A stretch of 64,000 nt of DNA from Xiphophorus maculatus (GCF_002775205.1 NC_036464.1:9789291-9853290), one strand, 5' to 3'; shown: positions 27,268 to 40,412, counted from the stretch's first letter. Notes: generated by a model not told the origin, from the letters alone. Translations and numbers: made by a program.

Positions 27268-30200
27268 ATGAACCACACACAACCTGTGCTTCCCAGCGTC
27301 AACTCATCCTATCTTCCACCTTTATATGACCAACAAAGCCAGGATGAGGAGGATGACGACATCAGTCCCTCTGCAACCCTTCTTCCCACGATTTCCTCGG
27401 CGCCTCTGGCTATGCGCTACAGTCCAGAAGACTCGTACAAACTGGTGTATCTCACCTTTTTTCTGATGGGTATCGGCTCCCTGCTGCCCTGGAACTTCTT
27501 CATAACGGCGAAGCAATACTGGCTCTACAAACTTAGCAACAGCACTGACCAGAACAAACACTCTGGTCTCGGTGTGAGTAGCGGGACGATGACGTACAGC
27601 TAAAGATCTTTGAGTTTCTGATATGGCAGTGTGAATATCATGTGATAGTATGATTGGACAAAGTGTTGTTTCATATGTCAAAGAAATTCCCTTTGAAATG
27701 TTAAAGGAAATTTACATACAATAAGGACTGCAGCTATTTCAATAATTGATTAATTGTGATTAATCCAATTCATTGTTTTAGCCCTACATACAACGAAGAG
27801 AAATAGTATGTTTTAGTTGACTTAAACACTACAATAAAATAGTTATTTTCCTGTTCTCTCCCATTCCCTTCCTCATATTTTATTTGAAAACATGATTGTG
27901 TGCTTTGTTGTTCTTAAAGAAGAGTATTTTCTCTCTTCTTCTTTACACAGGACTACTTTGAAAGTTACATGTCCATTGCTTCAGCGGTGCCTTCTGTGCT
28001 GTGCCTGATACTCAGCTATTTTCTTGTTAACAGGCTAGTACAAACTATACACACACGTCACACAGATTACAGTCCGTTTCAAAAAAAATTGACATTGTAC
28101 TTTTCCACAGAAGTGTGAAGTTGTAAGAAAATTATAAAAAATTTTTACAGAAAAAAATGAAACCCTGGCATTTGTATTCAGCCCCCCTTACTCTGAAACC
28201 CCTAAACAAATCCAGTGCAGCCTATTGCCTTCTGAAGTCATGTAATTAATAAATTGATGAATCTCTCAGCTGTTGTGTGAAGATGTCAGGGGTTTGTTGG
28301 AGAAAATCAGTCAACAAACATCATCATGAAGACCAGCTGCTTACCATTAAAGTTGGTAATGTGACAAAATATGTAAAGCTTGATGGGACACATCAAGCTT
28401 TTCATATTTATGAAAATGGTGATGAAGCATAGAGGCCTCAGAGACTCTACTGCGCTGTTTATTTGTTGTTTTTTTTTTATCCCAGTAGCAACTCTCCTCT
28501 GTTTGATTGCTCATAGGTTGTCTCCAAAGGTTCGAATCCTGTCCTCCCTCGTCGTGATGCTGTTGGTGTTCGTGGTGACCACGGTGCTGGTGAAGGTGGA
28601 CGTCTCAGAATACAAGATGGAGTTCTTCGCCGGCACACTTGTCAGCGTTGCTGTGGTCAGCGGAGCCTCCAACATCTTCTGTGGCAGCATGTTTGGGATC
28701 AGTGGCTATTTTCCCATGAGGATCTCTCAAGCCTTTATATCAGGTTAGATTGCTGATGTTTTCAGTTGCCTGTGTAACATCTACATCCATATATATATAT
28801 ATATATATATGTATTTATTACGGTAGACCTTTATTTAACCATATAACAAGCCAATTGAGATGAAGACCTTTGTCACGAGATGTCTTGGCCAAGAAAGGTA
28901 GCAGCAGCATGCGTCACAATGAACAAGACAAGTAGACACGAAAACAGACATTAAAAATATATAAAATGCAAACAGTTTGACAATAAAGTGCGGTGGTTGT
29001 TACTGTAATACTTTAAAATGTAAAAATTGTGTCAATTTTAAGGATTGAAAAATGGGCACTGTAGACAGGATTTCTGTTTTTTGGGGGCTTTTTTAATAAA
29101 GTATTCAGTTTTAGTTCAGAACTTGTTTCATTCAACATTTTCAGCATATGTATTTTTAAATACTAAATTTTGCAGATAACTATACTTTTGTCTGTTTGAT
29201 GATGATATTGTAAAATACTAAGTCAGATGTGTTGATTAGATACTTGGAAGTAGCCTTTTTACCAAATACCATTTTTTTAGGCTTACTCTAGTAATTTCTT
29301 GGGTGTCTACTTAGTACTTTAACCAATTTGTATCGTAGCCAATATACAAATGTATACCAATATACAGTTACTGGTCTTGAACTCGTCTCATTCTAATGCA
29401 AAGATGAAGGTTGGCCAGCAGATGTCGCCATATACTTGTAAAAAAAAAAAAAAATACTTCTCGATTTCTGCTATTTAAATGTATATAAATGACATTTATT
29501 GAATGAGATTTAAATAAGTGTTTGTTTACAGTTTTAAATCATTACTGAGAGACTTTAGTTACGATTTTAGGCTTCATGTATTAATTGAACTGTGGCTCAT
29601 CTAAAGATGGTTCCATTGATTATTCTGCACAGCAGTTCAGTTATTGAATTTGATGGCCACGGCAACCATTACATAAATACGGAAATAATTATATTTCATT
29701 TTAGCAATTCCTAGAGTTATAGGAATTGTGAATTTAATAAATTGTGAATTTAATAAATAATTTATTCAAAGTGTCACATTTCATCCATTCTCTTCCACCC
29801 TGGTTGAGTCACGGGAGTAAAGCTTATCACATTCAACTTTATTTATGTCATTAAATTTTAAATGTTTTTTATGGTACATTTAAAATGTACCTTGTACAAG
29901 GTACATGTTGCCTTGTACATTAACTTGTTTTTCTTTTTTGTTCTAGGCCAGGCGATGGGGGGCACCTTGACTGCACTAGCATCGATAGTGACCCTAGCTG
30001 TGTCTGAGGACGTGACCACCAACGCTCTGTCCTATTTCCTGATAGCAGACGTCTTTATCCTGCTCTGCATTATTTCGTTTTTGCTTTTGCCAAACTATGC
30101 ATATTCAAGGTGAGAATAGTAATTCTCCTTTCACGCTTTCATTTAGGGAAAAAAACTTTCTAGCTTTTTATTTGCTACATTTACAGCAAACATGCTTGAA

Positions 30201-30863
30201 AATGTAATAAATTCAACAAACGCTGACACATCTTCTATTCCTGTCAGGCACTACATGGCGGCAGCGACCTGCGTCAGTCCCGGGACGCTCAATGAGGAGC
30301 GGAGTCCAGCAGGCGGAGTCCCTCCGCTGCAGCCCATCATTAAGAAGGCCGGGGTGCTTGGACTCTGTGTCTTTTATGTCTTCTTCGTCTCAATATCAGT
30401 ATTCCCTTCCGTCTCATCTGGAATCCAGTCTATGAACACGGACAGCGGCAGCCCCTGGGCAACAACTTATTTTGTACCTCTGACCAGTTTTCTCCTTTAT
30501 AACGTTGCAGACTTTAGTGGCAGGCAGGTGACAGCCTGGGTGCAGACCCCTGGCCCCACCAGTCGGGTCCTGCCAGTGCTGGTGCTGTGTCGCTCCGTGA
30601 TGGTGCCACTTCTCATGTTCTGTAACTACCAGCCACGGAACCACCTCCATACTGTGCTGTTCCCCCATGACGTTTACCCTGTGGTCTTCAACTGCCTGCT
30701 GGGTCTCTCTAACGGCTACCTGGGTACCCTGCCGATGATCTATGGACCAAAGGTGGTTCCCCGGGAGCTGGCCGAAGCCACAGGAGTGGTCATGTCCTTC
30801 TTCCTCACTCTGGGGCTGGCTGTTGGATCTGCGTTTTCTGTTTTAATTGTGCACAATATCTGA
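27268..30863 (+). CDS. slc29a3: slc29a3, equilibrative nucleoside transporter 3 (ENT3)
   Basis: Multi-pass SLC29 transporter moving nucleosides across lysosomal (and mitochondrial) membranes. Coding exons: 27268-27573, 27951-28033, 28517-28743, 29947-30109, 30248-30863; total 464 residues, near the 475 of human ENT3. The ATG at 27268 is chosen (MNHTQPVLP). Visible family features: acidic N-terminal tail (DEEDDD) followed by LLP, first membrane segment with [22 protein letters not shown] after it, the conserved SGASN...[10 protein letters not shown] region, and C-terminal helices with [18 protein letters not shown] dileucine lies after the acidic cluster but not at the exact DExxxLL spacing. 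Neighbour unc5b upstream agrees with vertebrate synteny. The second coding intron appears to begin with GC rather than GT. 3' end is convergent with psap. Confidence 0.96.
28070..28440 (+). mobile_element. Tc1-like fragment in slc29a3 intron
   Basis: Phrases 'ttgtattcagccccccttac', 'ctaaacaaatccagtgcagc' and 'ttgccttctgaagtcatgta' belong to the 5' part of the common fish Tc1-like family. It ends shortly before exon 4 and gives that exon's open frame a spurious upstream extension. Confidence 0.6.
28787..28910. repeat. (AT)n microsatellite and L2-type remnant
   Basis: An (AT)11-like run at 28789-28810 is followed by 'aagccaattgagatgaag...cttggccaagaaaggtagcagc', which resembles a teleost L2-like repeat tail. 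The remaining intron up to 29946 is AT-rich and has a small nested palindrome around GGTACATTTAAAATGTACC (29873-29891). Confidence 0.45.
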
Positions 30864-31105
30864 ACCAAAGCCATATATAGCTTTGTAGTGAAGAAAAACA
30901 TACAGCCTTTACTTTCACTGGACCACCAGGTGTCAGTTTCTCTGTACCTCATCTGGTTTCCAGTGTCGTCTCAATCCTACAGTAATTAGTGCCGATTCTA
31001 AGAACTGAAGCATTATGTGTGCAATTTGACATATTGCAGAAATTATACACAGGATATGGAGGAGATGAAAGTTTGGGGTAAGCAATAAATGAAACACTTT
31101 GTTTA
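30864..31105 (+). other. slc29a3: slc29a3 3' UTR and poly(A) signal
   Basis: AATAAA at 31084-31089 is the first poly(A) signal after the stop. The following 31106-31944 lies between the two convergent genes and shows nothing I can classify. Confidence 0.55.
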
Positions 31106-31944
31106 TAATTTTGCTAAAATATAAACAATGTAAAAAGATTACATGATGAGTTTAAAATGTAACTGTTCAGTGTGTAACAAGTACATTTTGCTGAAGATAA
31201 AAGACCAAAGTTGCTTTTGTTTTAAGCAAGCTTGATTCATCGTTTCTATGGTACTAACAAGGCTTTGTGAAGGCTGGGTCACAACACTTCCTGATACTTT
31301 GTCCTAAATGTGTCTTTGTAGTTAAATTAATTGATTAATTCAGCTTACTGTGAATTTGGAAGAACTTTGTCCTTCTTCCATGTGATCTCTGGCTTTGAAA
31401 CTACTTCCAAATATACTGGTCATAAGAAAATGCCAGAAGCTAGTGTATATGCCAGCTAATCTTGCTGTTGATTGACCTTGAGTGACCCATCAGCTTTGAC
31501 TGGCATCTTCACAAGGGGCTTTTTGCACATTTTGTACCAAAATTCTCCCTAGGACAAGGAACCTGTGCCCTTGTATTCTTCTAGTATTAAGCAATTGCAA
31601 ATTGTCTGAATGAACCTAACACAATGAGTCCTTTATTTGCCAGCAAGGTAGAATGATGTATATTTGGCAGATTTTCAGTTATTGTTTAACATGTAGACTT
31701 AGCATTTTCTAGAGTCATCTGACTGATGGTACTCTCATCTTCTGCAAGTATTGAGGAGGCATGACACTGTTTTCACCTTGACTTTCTATGAAACTTTATA
31801 ATTGGCATCATGTTTGAAATCATGTCTGTACAGATACTTGAGCTTTGGTAAGCAAAAATGCCACTAAAAATGTCTATAGATTTAATATATTTGCAAAGTT
31901 TGTACAAAGTGTGATGACTCAAGGTTAATATGGAGACAGAGCTG

Positions 31945-32495
31945 TTTTGGTTTGGAAATTACTTTAATTGATAAAGTCAAATCAACTGAATCGTTCAGTT
32001 GCACAAAGCAGATTTAAGATTCTGGCATTGCAGACAAATTTACAAAGATAAGAGTGCAAACATTGAGAAGTAGCCTCCACATGTGCTCATAAAAACATCT
32101 GCAAAATGTTCAAGATTCACACATATTTGCCAAGATAATGACAAGCCAGTACAATAGTAATTGGTTCACAAGGTTGCAGTCAGTAAATCTATAGGGGTGA
32201 AATAAGTTCAATCTGTCATTTCAAGCAAGCAATACAGAAAATACATACAAAAATCAGACCTGACCAAGTTTCACATCACTTGTGTCTTCACCCCAACCTC
32301 CCACCTTCAAACCCTTCATCTCCCAAACTATAGAGAAAAAAAAAAAAAAGCTAGTCCATTTCTATCATATTCAAAACATGAAGTCATTTTAGTCAGACAT
32401 CACAGCAGTTTTAGTCTATTAGACAAAAATTAATAATGGAAGCAGCTCTAAAGTAATTTTCCTTTTAATTTCCGTTTCCAGCTCGTCGTCATGCT
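31945..32495 (-). other. psap: psap 3' UTR (end inferred)
   Basis: On the minus strand ATTAAA at 31964-31969 is the best-placed poly(A) signal downstream of the stop; no AATAAA is seen closer. No coding or repeat feature recognised. Confidence 0.4.
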
Positions 32496-35400
32496 CTATT
32501 CCTTCCACACATAACGTTTGCAGTGAGCCACAGTCTGAAAGACAGAAACAGGTTTAGATAGGCATCATAAATCAGTAATTTCAAAAAAACTGACAGATGC
32601 AAAACAGCATTTCTACAGAATAGTTAGGCTATTGTCAGCTTCCCTCTGACTTTAATATTTTTTCATCCTTGATTGAATTTTTTATTTTGCAAGTTAATTT
32701 TGGGTTCATTGACATCTGCGGGGGGTTTTTTGTTTGCATGATTTCATCCCATGTTAATTTAAACGGCATGAAATTAGCATAATTTTGGGTGAAATTTAAG
32801 AGTTTCTTTTAGGTGATGGTAAAATAGTGAATTGCCAAATTACTTTAGTACTCTACCACGGCAGCTTACCGTTCTTCCTTTCACATCCAATCATGCATCG
32901 TTTTCCTTAGCCTGAAGATATTTTCTCCTGTATTACAAATTTACCAATCTGTTTGATTGTTTTACTAATCAGACTGATTGGTAAAACAAGACATTTTATG
33001 CAGATTATGATCAGGCCTGAAGTTGAGGGCATTATCAAGTTGCATAATGTTTCTATGGCAACCTTTCATAGCATTTTTGCCCAGGGGATACAGATTGACT
33101 ACAAACAAAACTAATTTTCACTTCAGTGTTAAATTCTTCTGTAAATGTTTATCAAAATGAATCGGTTATAACTATACCCACTACTGTTAATAAAATCATT
33201 AACGTTCCTCATATATTTTAGTGAAATATGCAATAGAAACTTGCTTCTTTTGCACCAAATTTTGTTCATGTCCAGTTCAATCTCATCAACACTAAGTGTA
33301 AATGTGTTTACATTTGATCTTGTATAAAGTTTTTTTCTAATCCAAGTAGTTTCGTGGATTAACCAGAAAACAAAATTCATGGCAGCCCAGTTTGACATGA
33401 AAGTATCCTGTTGAAGAGCCGTGTACTTACGCCGCACAATTCTGCTGCTCCCTTGACCTTGCACCAGTAGTCAGGTCCCCGGGAACACGCCAACATTTCT
33501 AGGAAACGACGGTTAGCTGCAGGGCAAGCTCCCACTTTCTGTAACAAAAGATGCAGATTTCAGAATCTGAATTTCAACATTGATGAAAATCCATAGCATA
33601 TTATATAGATCTGCCTATAAGTGCATCTCTCCCACAAAAGAGAAAATAATTACTTACCGTACACACAAAGTCTGGGTCGAGCATCTGAAGCAGCAGCTGG
33701 ACGAGAACTGGCTCATACTGTTCAATCAGCTGGTCACACTGCAGACAGAATCATACAACAGGGTTGATGTAAAGTTATGTTTGTGTGTATATATATATAA
33801 AAAACGAGAAAAAAAAAAGTTAACCACCACTCACCTCCGTCTTGTACGAGTCAGGCAGGAAGCTGCATACTTTCTTCACAGCCTCCTCAATCTCTTGCTC
33901 TGTGGCGTTCTTCTGCAGAATGCCATCGATGTAACTCACGGCCATTTTGCACACCTCACAGTAGCCGCCAACTTCAAAACGAGCCTTATCCAGGGCAACT
34001 GGAACATATTTATTTTCCATACGTTGAACTACTTTAATCTCAGTTTTGCATATCTATGGTTTACATTAAACAGACCAAGCTGCACCACACAGGTAAGGGT
34101 CATATTAAAAAAAAAAAAAAAAGTCATAACGTTATGACTTTTTTTTTTTTTCTTAGCGTGGCCCTAATACTTCACCATAGCAACAAAGAAAATACGATGA
34201 ATATATTTAAAAGCGACTACGTACCAATATATGCGCGGCTAGCACCGTTGCAGAGTCCCAGCACTGTGCAGACAGTCTTGGGGTCAGCCTGTTGCACCAG
34301 CAGCTCAATGATGGCCTGGCCGTACGTCTCAACCAGGTCTTTGCACTGGGCAGTCAGAGAGGAGGGCAGAAATGTGCACACCTTCTCCACAGCCTGAACA
34401 ACCTCCTCCTGAAACCATAAACAAGAGTCAGACACATTAAGGCCAAACACATGCAGAATTTAGGCAGCAGGGCTGTTTAATTGAAGATACTAGGAAGAAG
34501 AACTTGTGATATATCCCCCACCTCTGTTGCATGATCCTCCAGCATGGACTCCAACTGCTTCATCACAAACTCACAGATTGCACAAGTTGGCGAATCACGG
34601 ATGCGTACCATCGGCTGCAATATTAATTATGTAGAAAAAGTTATTTTTAATTTTAAAAAATAAAGTGAGAAATCATTAAAATCCACCTCCCAATACCCAC
34701 CCTGGAAGCAGGAGCCTCAACTTTGGTGGCAGGGAAAAGCTTAGCAGCCACCATGGTTTTGGCAGCAGGGATGGCCTTTGCAGGCTGAAGGTCCAACATG
34801 GGGACGGACTTCTTCATTTCCGGACAGAAACCGGCAAGAGCACAGATCTCCTTTGGTTGCTGCGGAGAGAAGTAAACCATTAATTTAGCAGTCAGTGTTC
34901 CGTCTTCTGCAGCGCTGCCTTGGGGCATGTCGTTAGGAATGTGAACATGTCGTTACACAACACTGCCAGTCATGCACTATGCACGCAGTACAGACCACAA
35001 AACCAATCCAAACACCTAACGCAGCCATTTTACCAGTGCCAAACACACCCAGTGTTAAGAGTGTTTATAACTGTAGAACCAACTCAGAAACAGACAACTG
35101 TCCAACTGAAGATTAGTGCATCTCTCAGCACAATGTGCAAATCCACTTGAATATACAGGAGCATCTCACTGAAGAGGTAAGGATCAGCAATACAAATTTA
35201 AAAAGTAAAACTTTTACTACAGTACATAGATTACACACAGGGTGTCAATTTTCCTTTATGGATTTCAGCCAAAGAAAAAAAAAAAAAATCCAAAACTCAG
35301 CTTCCCAGAAAATTTAAACATTAGACCAATGCAGCAGGATTTTGTTACAGAAACTGTTCCGCTTACGTTGTGGTTTAAACAATGTTGGGGGAAGACCGCA

Positions 35401-38400
35401 CTGGAGGTCAGTAAGAATAGTAAACCATGAAAGAAGAAGCTGAATAAAAGTGAATGCAGTGAGTCAATGACTCCCTGCAATCAGCTGAGTTGTCAAAAAA
35501 AACAAAAAATTTTAACCAGTTGTATTAACTGCATCATTTGATCACCAAAATCCATTTTATTGCATACAATAATCTGACTGAACTGACATGTGAATTGGCA
35601 CTTCAATCTAGCTGGCGGTTTGAAGTGCTGGAATGTTTAGTGGAATGAGAAAAAAAAAAAAAAAAAACTTGAAAGAAAAATATCCATGAACTCAGTGCAA
35701 GGTCACACTGATTTAATTCATGCAAGAGGAGTCCTGACCAAATAAATGGTGCAGCACTGATCTTGTGTAAGAGTCAGAATTTTTTGAGAAACTAGTTTTG
35801 GGTTTTTAAAGCAGCCATGAGCAATAATCAAAATAAAGACCAAAATGTATTTATCAAAATTGCTATTGCAAATGTAAACAAGAGTTTTACTTTTTGAATT
35901 CCATCACTAACATTTGAGATGCCCCTGCATTGCACGATTGAAGCAAGTTTGGAAGCAAAAGAAACTTTTACTGTGGTCATTTAACGTGATGTTGAATAGT
36001 GAGTAGTTCTAAGGTAAACTGTGAAACAACTATTCTCATGCATCAGTGGCAAGTGTTAAGTGCAAAAAATGGACTTCCCAAGAGCAAGTAGAAGAACTAG
36101 AGGTTAAAAGACTACAGGCTGAACACAGAGTGACCTACCTGTTCCTGGGGGGCAGCAAAAAAAACCCAGGGGGTAAAAGAGGGAAAGAACAGAATGATAT
36201 GGATGAAGAGGATAAAAGTAAATGGGGAATACAGGCAAAATTAATAAAAGGAAACTTTTTAGAGTAATTCATACAGTGAAAAAAACTAAACAAAAACAAA
36301 TGAAACTGCTGTTGGCACAAACATGGGCTCAGCAACCTCAAAAAACAAAATCAGCCATTAGTACTGAGGTCTAAGCATTAGATTCATGTTACAACATGGG
36401 GAGATGGGTCTTAAAGACTCTAAAGAACCCACAAGGACTCACCATGGACATCAGCTGCTGAACAACAGCAGGGCCATACTGTCCTACGTACTGCTTGCAC
36501 TGCAATGAGAAACAACACTTCAAAGTCTGATTTCAGGTCATTTGGATTCATATGAAATAGACGCATTTTAAGTCTTTACCATATCGGACAGGCCTGGTCC
36601 CAACATATCACACTGGTGCTCAATGTTCTGAATCAGAGTGTCGATGAAGGAGGTGTTGGCCTTCGCTTCTGCCTGAGCATCAGAGAGGAACTTGATGCAG
36701 TCCTGGCACACTACGTCACCCGTCTATTGAAGGAAAGATGTTCAAAACAAGATTAAAAGAAAAAAAATTTTAAATGGCAAGGCTTCTTTAGATGAGCAGA
36801 GGGGTGACTGCAAGAGTACCTGCTTTGGAGCAGGATATCCTGTATTCTGGGGATACAGGAGGTTAGGAACATTGAGCAGGAAGGGTGCCACACGCTGGGC
36901 AAGGTCCATCTCAGGGATTTCATTGGTCTTGAGCTCCTCCTGGGGCTCAAACCTGGCTAGGGACATCTGGGCAGATTTACACAAACCCATCGCACCGCAC
37001 ACTACACCTGGATCCTCCTTAAAGAAGAAAGAAAAAAAAAGACAAAAAAAAAAAAAATCAAGGAAAATCATGGTAAGTGGCTTTATTTAAATTTAGCTAA
37101 TTTTGCTCCACGTCTTGTTCTAGCAGGTGAGAGTTAAGAGGAGAAGTAAAAATGCTTTTTGTCAGGGTTGTGGGTTGCACAGCGACTGCTCTGTTCTCCT
37201 TCAGATTTAGATTCACTTCCTCATCAATGGCCCCTTTTCAGCAGAGTGCACTGTGTCCACACAGCTGCTTCTGTTCCTCCCACCCCATGTCAATGAGCAG
37301 ATTGACTTTTATTTACCCAGTTTAATTGATAAACTTTAATACAAAATAGGATAACATTTAATTTAAAAGCATTATATTCCAAGCAATGTTGCTTACCAGT
37401 TCCCCAGTGATTATCCCAAGGAGGATGGGGTAGTAGCTGTCCACTATCTCCTTGCACTCAGCCCCCAGACCCTGATCAGGGATGAGATGGCATGCCTTCT
37501 CCAGATACCCAAGAATTTCCGCCTGCAATAAAAACATCATTGATGCTTTTAAATCTCAGCAAAGACTGAAGAAACTCTGAATTTTTGCCTCATTTTACCT
37601 CAGTTGCATTGTCTTTCAGCAATTGTTCAACCACCATCAATATCTCTTTACACATGTCGCATGGTACTGTTTTCTGGAGAAAAAGTGGCAAACATCTTAG
37701 AAAACACACCACATTTAGAAATGGTCAGAAAAGTCCAAATTATAAAAATCTCACCATCTGAGGTTTGCTCCACACATTTTGCTGGCAGTGAGAAAAAGCT
37801 TTACACAGTGATGCCGTCTTTAAGCTCTGGCACCAGTAGGGGGGGCCACGGGCACACTGCTCAGTGCCCAGCAGAGGTGTTGCTACAGCTGAAAGAGACA
37901 ATAAATTAAGTCAAATTTTACGCTTTTAATGCTTTTCTAGAAATCACAATCAACTACAAAACAAAGAAAGAGTTAAGTTTCTGCCATTGTATTCAATTAT
38001 TTAAAGACAAACACAAGAGAACAGGTTAAGGAGATTTATTCTGTCTGTTTTTTCTAGTCAAGCAAGATTTCTTAGAAACAAGATCTTTAGAATTGGAATG
38101 TCAGTCACAAGTTCCAAGAGGAAGTTATCGCACTTTCAACTGTGATATTGATCAATAAGATTAACAAAAAAAAGCAAAAAACTTAACTTTAAAATACCCA
38201 GCGGATAAGTCTTATAGCTCATTGTCTGACCAACATGACTCTGTGCTGCTGTACATGCCAAATGCCAAACATTTCCTGAGGTTTGACTTTAGAAACTGAT
38301 CCTGTAAAGTTCCACATATTAAAACTGGTCCCTCCAAGTTTAGCATCCCTTAAAAAGAGTTGAATCCTAATGTTGTGCAAGCTGCTCAATAAAGCTTAAA

Positions 38401-40287
38401 GTATTTCATCTGTATACAAATACCTTATCAAACCGTTTTTAAATCATCTTGCATAAGACAGATATCAAAACCTATTTGTATGAATTGCTAATATGATTAG
38501 TTTATATTCTTGTGGCCTTAAAACACAGCAAAGAATGGTTTCCAAAAACAGATACCAATGCAAAAGTAAATATGCATGTCCCCGTTAAAAAGGAACATTC
38601 CCCAACGGGGACAATGAAGTGATACTTATAAAGCAGAAGTGGTAATTACATCCGGCAAATAAAGGTCATGCCTTTCATACACATACAAAAAAAAAAAAAA
38701 AAAAAAAAAAACAATACAACTAACAGTTCTTGATTTTAGTGAACTGAAAACAGTCGTGTGGAAAAACACCGGAGACTGCCTCATTTACATTTTTCAAATC
38801 TTTATCAAATGAAGCCGCAACCAACTTCAACACTTCGGACCTAAATTTGGACATGACCAATTACTCCTTTTAATAAAATAAACTAGCTCATGATAATAAC
38901 TCACCATGACAACACAGGACAAAATGTGTTTTTGTCTGATAATTACTAATGGTGCAACACTCAAATCTGCTCCAACAGAAACCTCTGATCTTCCAGCTCA
39001 GAGAGGGCAGGGCCCCTCCCATCCGCTACTTGAGTCACATGAGCAGTCAGACAAAACAAGCTGTTCCCAGGCAAACTAACTGTTTGAATGAGGCCAGCTT
39101 TCAGCACATGCTTTAGGATTGCTGTGAATTTTGTATAAGCATGAGGGCACAGAAACTTTTTATAAGTTTATGGCACTTAAGCAGAAAATGCACCAAAAAT
39201 GTTAAAAATAGCTGTAAATTGCAATCAGATTGAACTAACTTTAACAAATAGCCTAGATCAATGCAACTAAAGTACAAAGTATGCAGCTCGTGAAGATATG
39301 TTAAAGTGACGCTAAAATCTAGGAATGTCCTGGAAGACAAGAATGTCCAGGAGCATAGAGCATTTGACTCTATAATCACAAGTTAAACTAAAGATAAGCA
39401 CTAAATACACAAGCCTGAAAAAGAATTTACAACATGCTTGTAGTCTTTATGCAATCTTCAGCACCAACAAGATACAAATACATTTTATTCCCTTCAGGTC
39501 CATAAGACCTATAATACAGCAGTGAAATAGTCTTGTTTCAAAGTTTCTATTAGAAATGATTTGTTGCAGTGACCCATTTCCATCTGGTCATTACCTTGAT
39601 ACAGGATCATACAGCTATCGGCTGACGAAAATGTCATAGATCAGCAGCTTAAAACGAAAGAATTAAAAAGAAACAAAAACACCAGGAAAAAAATATATCT
39701 GAAAATGTTCCAAAATACAGAAATGTTAGTGAAATGACGAAGTGTAAATTGCTGGCGTTTAAAAACTATACGAATGAAAAGCAGAGGCTACACTGAAGGT
39801 TAATCTAGTCAAAGCAAGGCCACAGGAAAACAAAAAATAAAAAAAACTAAAAAAAAAAACAACCTCCAAACATAGCTTAAACCCGTTAGCTTAGCTAGCA
39901 GGCTAACATTAGCTGTGAAACTGAAAGATCAGCGAGCGGACAACGTGTAAACCTCAAAGAGGATTTCACTCATAACTAAAGACGAATTATTTTATAGCTT
40001 GAAAAAAATAATGTTTTCAACAGTTGAAGCTCATTTGTGTTAACAATAAAACAACCCTGATATCCAGGGTGTTTGCCCTTTAAGTTAACTTGTTTACCAA
40101 AGCTAACAACACATGAAACGCTTCCGCGTCCCAATCATCAAACGCACTCAGTTAGAAAATAAGAGCTATTATTGTAACCCGAGACGAGCCAGAATTCAGT
40201 GATAAAATAGTCCCAACACAATTTCTAAATTGAGCCTTGTGCGTTGATTTTACCTGAGGACACGAAGAGCAGAGTTAGTAGCAGCAT
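32496..40287 (-). CDS. psap: psap, prosaposin
   Basis: Secreted/lysosomal precursor cut into saposins A-D, activators of sphingolipid hydrolases. Exons (transcript order): 40254-40287, 37755-37888, 37599-37673, 37397-37522, 36820-37017, 36580-36723, 36443-36499, 34701-34859, 34522-34614, 34225-34408, 33835-33998, 33658-33738, 33431-33538, 32496-32534. They join in frame to 531 residues (human 524). Signal peptide [15 protein letters not shown]-terminal SapA-type domain ([10 protein letters not shown]) at about 23-56; saposin A 57-135, B 190-270, C 316-396, D 408-490; C-terminal SapA-type domain ([12 protein letters not shown]) ending HCKRYVWKE. Each saposin has six cysteines and A, C and D each keep an NAT(E) glycosylation site. 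No tiny alternative exon between saposin B halves was seen. Start codon is fixed by the signal peptide. Confidence 0.97.
34092..34171. repeat. Palindromic MITE-like element in psap intron
   Basis: An A15 tract, a perfect 20-bp palindrome AAGTCATAACGTTATGACTT and a T14 tract form a nearly complete hairpin, flanked by TAAGGGTCATATTA and its imperfect complement (TTAGCGTGGCCCTAATA). This matches the layout of a short, common fish MITE whose ends read TTAGGGCCACG. Confidence 0.65.
35148..35935. mobile_element. Tc1-like non-autonomous element in psap intron 7
   Basis: Inverted ends are visible: TACAGGAGCATCTCA with 'aaaaagtaaaacttttac' at the left, and 'gagttttactttttgaatt' with GAGATGCCCCTGCA at the right. 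The interior is deleted relative to a full transposon. The A-runs at 35275 and 35650 and the 36046-36267 open frame beyond it are intron sequence. Confidence 0.7.
37889..40253 (-). other. psap: psap intron 1
   Basis: 2.4 kb with no exon. Contains a pure A run (38688-38712) and, at 39031-39040, GAGTCACATGAG, an E-box of the TCACATGA type bound by MiT/TFE factors; whether it acts is unknown. Confidence 0.5.
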
Positions 40288-40334
40288 GACTGCGTTGTTT
40301 CCAGTCGGTTTGCGTTTGTCGGTGGTTGAAGAAG

Positions 40335-40412
40335 GAAAATGCAGAACGGGAACTGAGCTCAATCTTTTATGATGGCTCACAGTCAGCTGACTCAGGCATG
40401 TGACCCTCAGTC
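40335..40412 (-). promoter_or_regulatory. psap: psap promoter (inferred)
   Basis: Read on the minus strand, upstream of the ATG: GGTCACATGCC (E-box resembling the lysosomal CLEAR/TFEB motif), then TGAGTCAGCTGAC (AP-1/Maf-type), then a TATA-like CATAAAAG at about 40363-40372, about 80 nt before the start codon. The spacing is right for a transcription start near 40335. Motif identity is visible; function is inference. Confidence 0.45.

Noticed and set aside
36046..36267. 73-codon open frame in psap intron 7
   Set aside because: Lies between psap exons on the opposite strand, Lys-rich from an A-rich intron, no homology recognised.
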